Shown: positions 11,319 through 21,827 of the stretch, piece after piece
Layout: each line of letters opens with the position of its first letter
Position numbering within the stretch: the stretch's first letter is position 1
From: Quercus robur
Taxonomy: Eukaryota > Streptophyta > Magnoliopsida > Fagales > Fagaceae
Reading direction: 5' to 3'
Assembly: GCF_932294415.1 (NCBI RefSeq)
Contig: NC_065535.1
Coordinates: 86,222,362-86,286,361, forward strand
DNA length: 64,000 nt
Program-made: the position numbers and the translations under genes
The notes under the pieces: generated by a model
What the model was told of the DNA's origin: nothing
Database searches by the model: none
Seen by the model: only the letters and a program-made list of their open reading frames with translations

Positions 11319-14300
11319 TATTAAACTTTAGGGACCAAAACTATATTTCGGCCCCCTCCCTCCCATATTGAAATGGTTAATGTGAAAGAGAGAAATTGAG
11401 TAACAAGTTATTTTATTAAAAAAAATTGAGAGTTTAGAAATGAACATGGCGTTGATATAAAATGAAATATGTGTGGGCATAGGTGCTTTTGTTGTACCTC
11501 AGTCTCCCTTGGAGCCATTACTGTTTTATCTTGTTTTTGTTTTCTTTAAATAAGAATAATCTTCTTTTTTGACTATGCTCATCTCAGTGTCAAAAACAGA
11601 ATCACGTAAACTGGAGGAGTACTTTACTGATTTGCCTCCCGAGCTTTGTCAGTTGAAGATAATAGGGTTTTCTAAAGATATTGGTAGTTCGATATCTTTA
11701 TTACCATCAATCATGCATCGTCTGGAAAACTTTCTTTTGGCCATTGAACTGAAGAAGACATTTTCTGCTGCATTCCCAGAAGGAGCTGAAATTACTTGTG
11801 ATAGAGTAAGGCTTTCTCATGTATAGTATTAACATAATTGGCTTTGAGGAGAAATGCTAACTTAACTTTATTGTTGCATGACTTTAATTGCACATGATCA
11901 ATATTTTTGTGGACCCCAATCGCTACTAAAGTTATGAATTTTTTATTAGGTCCTAGAAGCACTCACCACTGAGAAGTGCCAGGAGGGCTTTTCCCTTGAA
12001 AGGCTTGAAGTACTAGGTGATGCTTTTCTCAAGTTTGCAGTTGGACGGCGCCTATTTCTTTTGCATGATACCCTTGATGAAGGAGAACTTACAAGGAAAC
12101 GTTCTAATGTTGTAAACAACTCCAATTTGTACAAACTAGCAACTAGGAGCAAGTTACAGGTAAATGAATTTTAGAATATGATTCTCATCTACTTATTATA
12201 AAAAAAAAAAAAAAAAGGATATGCTTTTTACTTCCCAAATATGAACTTATCTGTCATTCTATCTTGATTTTTCTTTTCATTTGCTTTTGAATTAGTTAAC
12301 CGAGAAAATTCAACCAATCATCCTAGTGATGAAGTGCAAAATATAAGTGTTCCTTTCCAACATGGTTTGAAGGTGATAAACATGGCACCTTCAAAAACTG
12401 AAAAACTAATGTGATTGTTGATGGTCAAATGAAAGTAACAATTTGATATGGCATGTAACGACCTGAGGAAAACGATAGCCACATTTGTGCTTATACCCTT
12501 AAAGGACCAGTCAAGCTATAATTGGGGCTCTTTGGAATCATTTATAAACCCAAGATCCACCTAGTAAACACTCGATATGGGACTCAACACACACCTAAAC
12601 AATCCAATCCTATCATATCCACACAATTTGGGGTATCACATGGCACTTCTTTTCTTTCTGTAAATGTAGTGCTCTCTCTCTCTCTCTGTGGCCTGGAAAA
12701 CACTCAACTTGTCTGATATTTGAGAAAGTTTTTTGGCTTATATTATTCCCACTACCCAATGCTTCCTGTCAGGTACTGCTGAACGGATAAATTTCAGTTA
12801 GGAAAATTAGTACCTTCTACGTTACTGATATTTTCTTTTAATTGGTTTTAATATCTAAGTGTATAGTATTTGCTCTCTTATTTCAGGTATACATACGTGA
12901 TCAGTCATTTGATCCCTTGAAATTCTATGCTTTCGGTCGCCCTTGCCCAATAATTTGTAACAAGCAAAATGAAGGTTCTACTCATTCCCGGTCAAGTAAT
13001 CTTGCGGATCGTGCAAGTTTTAATGAAGTCAGGTGCAGTAAAGGTCACCACTGGTTAGATAAGAAAACAATTGCTGATGTGGTTGAAGCTCTTGTTGGAG
13101 CATTCATAGTTGACAGTGGCTTCAAAGCCGCAACTAGCTTTCTTCGATGGATTGGCATACAAGTGGACTTTGAAGCCTCACAAGTTTCAAATGTCTGCAT
13201 TGCAAGCACTAGATACATGCCACTTAGAGCTCGTATGGACATTGGTGCCCTTGAAAATTTGTTAGGGCATCAGTTTCTCCATAGAGGTCTGCTTCTACAG
13301 GCATTTGTACATCCTTCTTACAACCAGCATGGAGGAGGCTGCTATCAGGTATGCACTGCTTCTTTTCTACTTCTGGTGTTAAGCAACAGGCATTCCTCTT
13401 TGCTTAATGATTTGATGGTTTTGACCAGAGATTGGAGTTTCTTGGAGATGCTGTGTTGGATTACTTAATCACATCATATCTGTATTCAGTTTATCCAAAG
13501 TTGAAGCCTGGTCAATTGACAGATTTGAGATCGGTATTTGTGAACAACAAGGCCTTTGCAAATGTTGCAGTAGATAGATCCTTCCACCAATTTCTCATCT
13601 GTGATTCCAGTGGCCTTACTGAGGCCATCAAAATTTATGTGGACTCTGTTAAAAATCCTGCACCAGAAGGAAGTCCTCATGAGGGGCCAAAATATCCCAA
13701 GGTAAACGTTGAAACTCTTGTTTTTATTTTATTTTTGGGGTGGAGGTGTCCCTAATGGGTTTTACATGGTAATATCTTGAAAAGTATTTCTAGTTCCTAG
13801 TATATCAATGTTGCTACAATTATCAAATTAAAAAGAAATGAAATATTTTTTTTGATAAGTAAGAAAAAATTAAAAAGAAATGAAACATTGTAAACATTAT
13901 ATGTAAATCAATGTTCTGTCTAATTTCTAATGATTGAAAAGAAAAGTAAGAATATAAATTGATGCGGGATGATAAACTCTAGGAGGGGGATTTCTTTTGG
14001 GAAACAAAAGAACAAAACAGAGGAATAGGACCTAGAAATTAGCACTTAGGATTTGCTTGAAGCCAGCATCAAACAAATAAAACAGAAAAATAGATGGAAC
14101 CTTGGTATCAGCTCCTAGAGCTGTTTGGAGTCAACAACATGCAAGATATGAACCTAAGAATCAGCACCAAACACTGGAATAAAACTCCCAACACAAATGT
14201 TATAAATCCATAATCAACTGCTTACAATATTTGCATTTGGGGCCCCTTAAATAGGACTCCCAAATTACATCATAAAAGGAAAGGAAATAAATTTTAACCT

Positions 14301-15063
14301 AACAGGTGTTAGGAAAGGAAATAACTTCTAATCTATTATATTAAATGGGAAAATAAAAGAGAAATAAATCTTTAAAACTCTCAGCATCAATCATGATCAA
14401 TTAGGTCCTACAAAATCAGTGATCATTAATAGAGCAGTTTTGGTGTCTATACCGTGAACATTACATGTGAAGTTTCTAACGATTCACTTATTGCCTCAGG
14501 CTTTGGGTGACTTGGTAGAGTCTTGTGTGGGTGCCATTCTTCTTGATACAGGGTTTAACTTGAACCTTGTGTGGAAGATAATGCTTTCCTTTTTGGATCC
14601 AATAATGAGGTTCTCCAGTTTTCAGCTTAGTCCTATTAGAGAACTGACAGAACTTTGCCAATCTCATAATTGGGTCCTACGAACTTCAGCATCAAAGAAG
14701 GATAGAATATTTTCAGTTGAAGTACAGGTGAACGGAGAAGATGTTTGTGTAACTGATTCTGCAACCAACCTGAACAAGAAAGAAGCTATTAGAATTGCTT
14801 CACAAAGAATATTTGCAAAGTTGAAGGTAAATCCTTTATGCTTACTTTATGCCTTTTCTCTCCTGTTGTCTCAAGTTTATTACATTATCTTTTTTCCATT
14901 TTTTACTTGACTTCAACTCTGTAAGAACTGAATATCAGTTGTTATCTAAGTAGGGACTACAGCTCTACCTCAGGTAAACTAAATATCATTATTTGGCTTA
15001 TGTGCTCTCTCTCATCAAGAATTGCCAATGTGCTACAGCAGAATGAGAGAGAGCAGATGATTT

Positions 15064-15172
15064 TAAAGAAGACAATTTCCACACAGAAGTAGAGAGAGCA
15101 GATAATTTTTTACTTGTCAAAAAATTATCTGCTCTCTCTCTTTCTGTTTGTGGAGATTGTCTTCTCTAAAAG
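15064..15172. repeat. Intronic hairpin (arms about 50 bp) in DCL2-A
   Basis: The left arm, containing AAGAAGACAATTTCCACAC and GAGAGAGCAGATAATTTTTT, is followed by a 7-nt loop (ACTTGTC). The right arm is its near-complement (AAAAAATTATCTGCTCTCTC, then GTGGAGATTGTCTTCTCT). A few mismatches and a short indel lie mid-arm. It is in the last intron (14827-15863). It is a small fold-back or MITE that would form a dsRNA stem in the pre-mRNA. The corresponding part of DCL2-B is beyond the window. Confidence 0.75.
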
Positions 15173-16230
15173 TTAATATATCAGGTGAATGCTGACCCGT
15201 TTTCTTGCCATTATGTTTTTTCATGCATTAAAGCTGGAACTTTTCGGGCCTTTTAACCATATAATTGTTATATAGATTCATGTAGCCCACTTGGCCTTGG
15301 TAGTGTCATCATTTGGATGCTGAACTAGCTTAGTTTATTAATCAATTAATTTGTTTCTGGGGTATGAAGAGGTAGTAAGGAGCTTATTGTTGTTTAAAAA
15401 TCTCTTTCTCAATTAATTCTTTCTCTAATAATGGGATTATTAAAAGCAAGATCGGGATCTTGCCTTTTTCTCATTTAGCACAAATAGCCCTTGATGTTCT
15501 AGAATGACTTCTTTTTCATTTCATTTTTTTTTCTTTTCAATTTGTGTCCCCTTTGTCTTTTCAGATTGTCTTGTTTTGTTTATACTTTTGAATTGATAAA
15601 GTGGCAGTATAAAGTATCAATTTTTTTTATTTGTCCAGGAACTCCATATATATATTGCTCATGAAACAGGCACGCATTGTTTATTGTTGCGTATTTATCA
15701 TTTACTTGCTTTGCTAGGCATATTCTAACCAACTCAAGAAGAGTTTTAATACTTAAATTCCCTGTCCCCCAAAAGAAACCCTCCTCCCCCTTCTAACCCA
15801 TCACTCTTTCTTTTATGATACTTCATTTTCTGGAGCTCTTTAACTGTGGATGTGGATTTGCAGGCTCAAGGCTACAAGCTCAAGTCATCTTTGGAGGAAG
15901 TTTTGAAGTCAAGCTGCAAGATGGAAGCCAAACTAATTGGATATGATGAAACACCTATAGATGTAACTACTCCTGATGCCAAATTACCAAACTGGAAATG
16001 AAATACTGTTGCCACAAAAATCAAGTTTTTAGTATAAAAAAAATGTATACAAAGCAAAACCAAGCATTTGTTTAATATTATGAAAGTAAGATTTTATTAA
16101 GAGACAACTTTTTTTTTGCTTGAAAGTAGGAGACTTTTTTTTTTTTTTTTGGAGAAGAAAGTAGGAGACTATTTAAATGTTAAGATATTCGGTTAAATTA
16201 ATAACTTATTAAGATTGATTATAGTATAAA

Positions 16231-17601
16231 CTAGTCGCTAACCCGTGCGATGCACCGAAAAACTATTGATAACTTTCCCAATATGAAAATAAAAAATAAA
16301 AAATAAGATCATGGTATAAAAACTTATCTAATGAAAACCCAATGGTATACTATCAAGCCTATCATGCAATATGCAATGATATCATTGAAGTAAAATATTA
16401 TTCGATAATATCATATATATTATCAAGCCCACTTCTCAAAAAAAAAAAAAAAAAATCAAGGCCCCACTCCAAGTTAACCGGTTTTTTCTGCACCTCAGGC
16501 CCACAATTATGACCCGAAATGTTTGCTCTTTCACGAAGTATGACCAGAAGGAGAAGATTGACTCTTTAGAAGGTTTCTATTATTATTATTATTTTGAGGA
16601 ATTATCTAAGATAAAATAAATCATTTTTAGATTATTATTATTATTAATTTAATGTACAGTAAAAGAAAATCTAAAAAGTGATGTAAATTGGAAGTTTTAA
16701 GGGAAAAAAAAAAAAAAAGCAAATTGGTATTTTTGTAATTTAGTAAATATAGAAGGGTGTTTATATATCACACACCTTCTACGAAGCATCCTTTTTCACT
16801 TTTGCTAAAATCTTCCCCTCCCTACGTTATTATCTCAGAGCTGTGAATCTCTTTCATCTCTTTCTACTTCTTTTTTCTCCCCTTTCTTTTATTCACTAGA
16901 ACTTCTCTTATGGTTTTCTGTTTTTTTTTTTTTTTTTTTTCTTCACTGTAACTTTTGTTTTCCTTTCTTCATTATCGTCATTCCCTTCTCTTCTTTGACA
17001 TTCTCCATCAATTTTTTTTTCTCTAACAGTGCCCTCCGCATCTCCCTGTCATCTCTTTCATCTTCTCTTTATTTTTATTTTCTTTTGCCGACAATAAGAT
17101 CCACTGCCTTTCTTCTCTTCTTCTTCTATCAAATGCTTTGAAAGTTGAAAAATGGGAATCGGGTTTGGTGGAGTTGGGACCGGAAAAGTTGAAAATAGAA
17201 AACTTCGGGATTTTGTTTTTTGTTTTGAAGGAAGGAGAAGGAAAATGGTGGAGGAAAGAAAAAGGGTCTGCATTTTGTTTGTCAAAGGTGGAGATCGGGG
17301 ATTTGGAGAGCCGGTTTGGGTTTTGGCATAGGATTCTGAAAGCAAAAGGGTGAGTCGGGTTTTAAAAAAGTTTTATTACGTTTTTTTTTGTTTTTTTTTA
17401 ATATTATGCTGATGTTTGTCAAAGGTGGAGATCGGGGATTTGGAGAGCCGGTTTGGGTTTTGGCATAGGATTGTGAAAGCAAAAGGGTGAGTCGGGTTTT
17501 AAAAAAGTTTTATTACGTTTTTTTTGTTTTTTTTTTAATATTATGCTGATGTGGAAATTTGTGGAAGCTTAAAAAGCTTCGGCTTTATATGTATATATAG
17601 A
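16231..17601 (-). mobile_element. Non-autonomous Helitron
   Basis: Read on the minus strand, the element starts TCTATATATACATATAAAGC after an A and ends ...GTGCATCGCACGGG...GCGACTAG before a T. These are the TC start, the subterminal hairpin (GTGC-ATC-GCAC) and the CTAG end inserted between A and T that define plant Helitrons. There is no target duplication and no Rep/helicase coding. The interior is pyrimidine-rich on the plus strand and contains a 137-bp tandem duplication (17281-17554). Confidence 0.72.
17281..17554. repeat. 137-bp tandem duplication inside the Helitron
   Basis: The unit beginning GTCAAAGGTGGAGATCGGGG at 17281 recurs at 17418 with only a few differences (for example TTCTG versus TTGTG). 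Both units end in AATATTATGCTGATGT. The near identity indicates a recent duplication. Confidence 0.88.
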
Positions 17602-18003
17602 TGAGTACTTCTTCTTCTTATCGTTTCTTTTTTTTAACTACTATTTTTTTTTTTTTTGAGAAAGTTTTTTAACTACTATTAATTGTATTCTGTGCATGAC
17701 TAATTGATCACCATTAAATCAAGATTTACTTGGCTAGGAGATATCTTCAATTAACCGTACAATAGTTATAACTTTTTTTTTTTTTTTTTTTTTTTTTGGC
17801 TAGGGTACAATAGTTATAACTTTGACAATACATAACCAAACCCATTACATAAAATAAAAAATAAAAATCCAACTGACAAAATTACATCTATAGAAAATTT
17901 AAAATCAATAGAAAATGAAAATTATTTGTATCATGCCTTTTCTCTGCCAACTTTTATACCCATGTGATTACTTTTGTTTTATGTTTTTTTTTTTAACACT
18001 TAA

Positions 18004-18005
18004 TG

Positions 18006-18032
<27 letters not shown>
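18004..18032. repeat. (TA)n microsatellite
   Basis: Uninterrupted TA dinucleotides. Further TA runs follow at about 18152-18174 and 18577-18597, and in the loop of the hairpin at 18443-18468. The region 17602-18347 otherwise shows no gene. Confidence 0.9.
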
Positions 18033-18036
<4 letters not shown>

Positions 18037-18143
18037 TTGTGAGAAAACAATTAAATTTATCCCCCTTACGTTCAAATGAAATAAAACATGCATGTTCGAT
18101 AGGAAGGAGACAAAAATCTATCATATGTATAGGTTGTAACTTT

Positions 18144-18174
<31 letters not shown>

Positions 18175-18342
18175 GGATTTTACTGATGTGTGCCTTAAGG
18201 GCACACAATAGTAAACCAATTTTGGAAAAAGTTTATCGGAAATTGAAAAAGTTTTGACTACTTTTTCAATTCCTAATAAAAATTTTCTAAAAATGGATTT
18301 GTCAATGTGTGCCCTTAGGGCACATATTAACCGGACCCTATA
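18175..18342. mobile_element. Palindromic MITE-like element
   Basis: The ends carry TGTGTGCCTTAAGGGCACAC on the left and TGTGTGCCCTTAGGGCACAT on the right, each nearly self-complementary and inverted relative to the other. Between them are AAAAAGTT / CTTTTTCAATT segments that also pair. This fits a small fold-back transposon of unknown family. Confidence 0.5.
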
Positions 18343-18347
18343 TATAT

Positions 18348-18438
18348 CTGACCGGCACTGATGAAACTGGCCGGCGCCGAATCGATCTGACCACTTCCAA
18401 GCAGTTAGTAATAAGTTCTTCTTGTTCCTCTTCAAAAC

Positions 18439-18472
<34 letters not shown>

Positions 18473-18563
18473 GTTTTGAAGAGGAACAAGAAGAACTTAT
18501 TACTAACTGCTTGGAAGTGGTCAGATCGATTCGGCGCCGACCAGTTTCATCAATGCCGGTCAG
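18348..18563. repeat. Near-perfect inverted repeat: 95-bp arms around a 26-bp TA loop
   Basis: The left arm 18348-18442 and right arm 18469-18563 are reverse complements with only two mismatches. The loop is TA-rich. The arms are much less AT-rich than the surroundings and one strand has no stop: reading the right arm, a segment gives EEEQEELITNCLEVVRS. Either transcript strand would fold into a long, almost perfect stem, the kind of RNA that Dicer-like enzymes cut. It could be a young MIRNA-like or inverted-duplication locus, or a fold-back transposon. No target duplication is seen. Confidence 0.92.
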
Positions 18564-18782
18564 ATCCGGAACAGGTTTATATATATATATATATATAATT
18601 GAGGGAATATATATTCTATATGGAATAATAGTCTTTTGAAGCTAATACATGAAAGAAACTTAAATGTCCATTACACAAGGTCCTAGATGCTTTTTTAATT
18701 ATATATAACTAGCCTTCTAATAATCTTCTATTTTTTATGTAAAGGTTAATAATTTAAATCCATTATAATTTAGGATTACTAC

Positions 18783-19303
18783 TGATGAACACAAGGAAAT
18801 CAATAAGCTGAATGTCTCGGGCGTTGATGATCTCAATGTTACTTAGAATGTCCTAAAAAGATAAACACAAAATCAAAGGAGACCGGGGAGGACCAGTCAA
18901 GAATCCTCCGATGGTAAAGTCAGTATTTTTGAAATTCCAATTTGTGTGGAAGTGTCTCAATTCCTTACCTTCCTGTAGAAGAGCCCTTATATAGTGCTTG
19001 TCTGAGACAGTTACTTCTCCTACCGTTGTGGAGTTCGGAGGATTCAAAGGTAACTTCCATAACCACCATGAAAGTTACATTATTTGGGGTCTGTTTTCCA
19101 TAACCGTTTATTAGGGGAACGGGTTGTAGCCTGACAAGAAAACAGAAGTAGCTTCAACATGTTCAGGACACAAGGCGCTCGTCCAACTGACTTTGCGAAC
19201 GGACGGGCTTACCTTAGACGAATATGCTGTATGCCATCCAACATTTCCTTAGGACAGGCCATATGGACAAGTTTAAGAGTTGGTATATTTTATAACACCA
19301 TCA
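18783..19303 (-). repeat. 3' LTR of the Gypsy element
   Basis: 521 bp, TGATGAACACAAGG at one end and TATAACACCATCA at the other. It pairs with 27876-28383. A 13-bp stretch near 19262-19275 is missing from the other LTR. Confidence 0.93.
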
Positions 19304-19507
19304 GTTGCCCCCTCGTCCATATGGATCGTCTAAAGGAATGTGTAGTTTGGCATCATTTCCTTGGACGTGTGTATTTAATGTCTACAGTTAGATGTGCCAC
19401 GTGTCATAATTTTATCGATGATCAGTCTCGTCGTTTATTTTTTGAGGGGTAAGCCACATGTCATATCCTAGTTGGTTGTGTCGTTTCGAATACCCAAGTC
19501 AGTTGTC

Positions 19508-19515
19508 TATAAATA
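19508..19515 (+). promoter_or_regulatory. TATA box of the antisense gene
   Basis: TATAAATA lies about 135 bp before the ATG at 19650 on the plus strand, outside the LTR and followed by a pyrimidine-rich leader. Its position and consensus fit a core promoter driving transcription opposite to gag-pol. The start site is not determined. Confidence 0.6.
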
Positions 19516-19649
19516 GTGGAATTCCTCCTCTACCCTTTACATTTCTGAAATTTTCCTTCGTCTAGAAGTCTCTTCGCGTCCATAGTCCTCTTTCGTCTAG
19601 AGCTAGGTATTCTCTTCCTTCTCGTCCTTAGGTTTTTGGTTTCCAAAAA

Positions 19650-21827
19650 ATGTCTGAAACTGTTATTTCTTCGTCTAGCAATAGTACAGAGAAAGCTATA
19701 GACGAGTATTATGATACAATCAGTGAAAGTGGTTCTAGTAATAGTAGCCATAGTAGTGAGGAGAGTTCTACGAACGAGGGATATACTTCTGGTGTCCCTA
19801 GGCTTCCTTTAGAAGTAATCCAAGAACAACTTAGGAAAGCCTCTGGTTCCCAAGTTGGTACCCCGTCCAGTGTCCCTCCGTCTAGTCCTTTGGATGAAGA
19901 GGAGACCGTCTATAGTTGTGTAGTAGGTATTCATTCCAAAACGAATGAGCAAAGGCTTAACAATTTTAGGACATGGTACCAAATTCCGGATGAGCTTAAC
20001 CCTAAGTTGCCCGTCCGTGGAGAATGGTGCTGTAATCCTCGTTTTGGAGTAGGCGTCTATGAGGCTTATTTCTTGGGGGGTTTTAGGTTGCCTTTGAATG
20101 CATTTGCTAGAGAGTTATTGGTTAGGTTAGGTTTAGGTATATGTTAATTCAACCCTAACGCGTGGAGATTAGTTATCTCTATGCAAATTTTGTGGAGGGA
20201 AGTCTTTGGAAGGGACCATCCTCTTACTGTGGACGAGTTCCTCTTTTGTTACAAACCTTCAGAGATAAATCAATCTCTAGGCTTTTACCAATTCATAGCT
20301 AGGGGTAAAGATTGTAGATTAATCAAGTCCCTAGCCTCGTTTGACAGGAATTGGAAGACAGAGTTTATCTTTGTCTCCGGTTTTTGGGCAGGGAACCCTG
20401 TGGACGTTGGCAAGGACCCTTTTGCCCCTTATTCTGGGGACTTAGGGAACTTTCATCCTGAAGGTACGTCCCTCCCCTTTTTCGCATTTTTCTTTCTTTT
20501 ATCTTTTTTTTTTTATTATTTGCTTCTAACCTTTGTTTATTATTTGTTTTACAGGTGTTAAACGACCTTCCTTGAGTAAATTTCACCATGACCGCGTCCA
20601 CAGGGCTCGTCTTTACGTCAATAGGGATTTTCATTCTTTGGTTACCTTACGACGTCTTGCCAAGTGGGGACTTGCTCACAAGGTTATAGTGCGAAGAAGT
20701 AAGTTTCCATCTAATGGTCGTTTGAACATCCTGTCATATTTCCTGATATATTTATAATTTGTCACTTATTGTTATTGCTTTTTGCTTTAAAAATGTCAAC
20801 AATGAAAGAAAATAAAGAAAAAGAAGTTATAGGTGAGGGGAGTCGTCCTGAGGCTCAATCTCAAGCTCGTCCGTTGGCTAGGGACAAAAAGAGGTCTTTA
20901 TCTAAAAACCTTGATTTGGGAAATCTCCCCAACCGACGAGACAAAAAGGCTAAGCACGGGTCGTCCCAAACAGTCAAGTCCAACCTTCCTATGTCTCAAC
21001 CACCCGTCAAAATATATGATGTGGACTCGTCCACTCCAATTGAGACCACTCCGTCTAAGACTCCTCCGCCCAAGACGACTGTGCCATCCACATCCCAGCT
21101 TTCACAACGGCTCCCTTCAAACATTATTGAAAATGAAGACCTGGCTTGGGAACGTTTTCAGAAAGCTGTTTCAGATAAGGACATAAACACTTGCTATGAC
21201 ATGTCTCTAAAGGATTTTGAACATTCTGGTATTCATGATCTTTTTAAGGTATGTAATCGTTTCTTCCTTTTTTCTTTTTTTGAAAAATATATATTTATAT
21301 ATATTTTTTCATTTAACTTTCATTTTTATCATTTTTTTTTTTAGGCTATGTCAAAATTTATTGCAGCGTCCAGGCAAGCCACAGGATTAGACAAGATGAG
21401 GGTCTTGTTAGAGACAAGGATTCAGGAGGTGAAAGAAGAATCTAAGAAGTGGGCTGACGTAGCTGCCAAGGTTAAGGAAAAGGCAACTGAGCTACAAAAC
21501 TTGATTGAGGAGCTGAAAACTGATGTGGTGGAAAAAGATACTAGTTTTGATCATCTACAGAAGAAGAACAATGAGCTGAGTACTCTTCTTTCCAAGGCAA
21601 AGGAAGATACAGTGACTGAATTCAAGGCGTCCAAACAATACACTGATCTTCTAGACGCCAATTATGCAGCAGACTTTGAGGATTTTAGAATGGATACTAT
21701 GGAGAATTTCCCTGAAGTGGACTTTAGCTCCATTAAGCTTAACCTGGCTGCTGCTACCAACTCTCTTCTTCAAACTAGCTCCGAGGATGTCAATGTGGAA
21801 GACGATGCTACCACTCAGCCACCTTAA
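19650..21827 (+). pseudogene. Antisense ORF of the Tat-type Gypsy element (gypsy-type 'transposase' family), one stop
   Basis: Predicted exons are 19650-20463, 20555-20698, 20809-21248 and 21345-21827, with GT-AG introns of 91, 110 and 96 bp; the second acceptor is the least certain. Joined, they give 626 codons. The acidic, Ser-rich N-terminus is followed by a domain with NPNAWRLVISMQILW and an FWAGNPVDVG-like segment, then a proline-rich linker, then a coiled-coil-like C-terminus (about 21350-21640). This resembles the plant protein family known as putative gypsy-type transposon / Transposase_28, whose function is unknown. One in-frame TAA at 20145-20147 interrupts it just before the NPNAWR motif. 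It has its own TATA box. It is far better preserved than the gag-pol genes on the other strand. Confidence 0.75.

Larger units (their letters stand above)
6277..16001 (+). pseudogene. DCL2: DCL2-A: helicase-less DICER-LIKE 2 copy (truncated gene or young pseudogene)
   Basis: Exons by homology to DCL2-B: 6277-6362 (end of exon 13), 6498-6769, 6870-7144, 7222-7655, 7894-7994, 11600-11805, 11950-12159, 12887-13348, 13429-13701, 14500-14826, 15864-16001 (stop TGA). All keep GT-AG borders and frame. They encode DUF283, PAZ, RNase IIIa ([10 protein letters not shown], then ADVVEAL), RNase IIIb (RLEFLGDAV, then LGDLVES) and a C-terminal dsRBD. The helicase (exons 1-12 and most of 13) is absent: leader DNA joins exon 13 directly. 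An in-frame TGA sits just before the junction, so the first usable ATG is at 6664, giving at most 843 aa. Exon lengths equal those of DCL2-B except for a 6-bp gain in the second exon. Odd residues include Gly for Arg just before the RNase IIIa signature. Expression is unknown. Confidence 0.85.

Noticed and set aside
18004-18600. TA-rich runs as a replication origin or CRISPR-like array
   Set aside because: Simple dinucleotide repeats and inverted repeats; no regular spacers and no associated genes.
20833-21186. Overlapping plus-strand ORF within the antisense gene
   Set aside because: Shadow of the better supported frame, which continues across introns and has family-like motifs.
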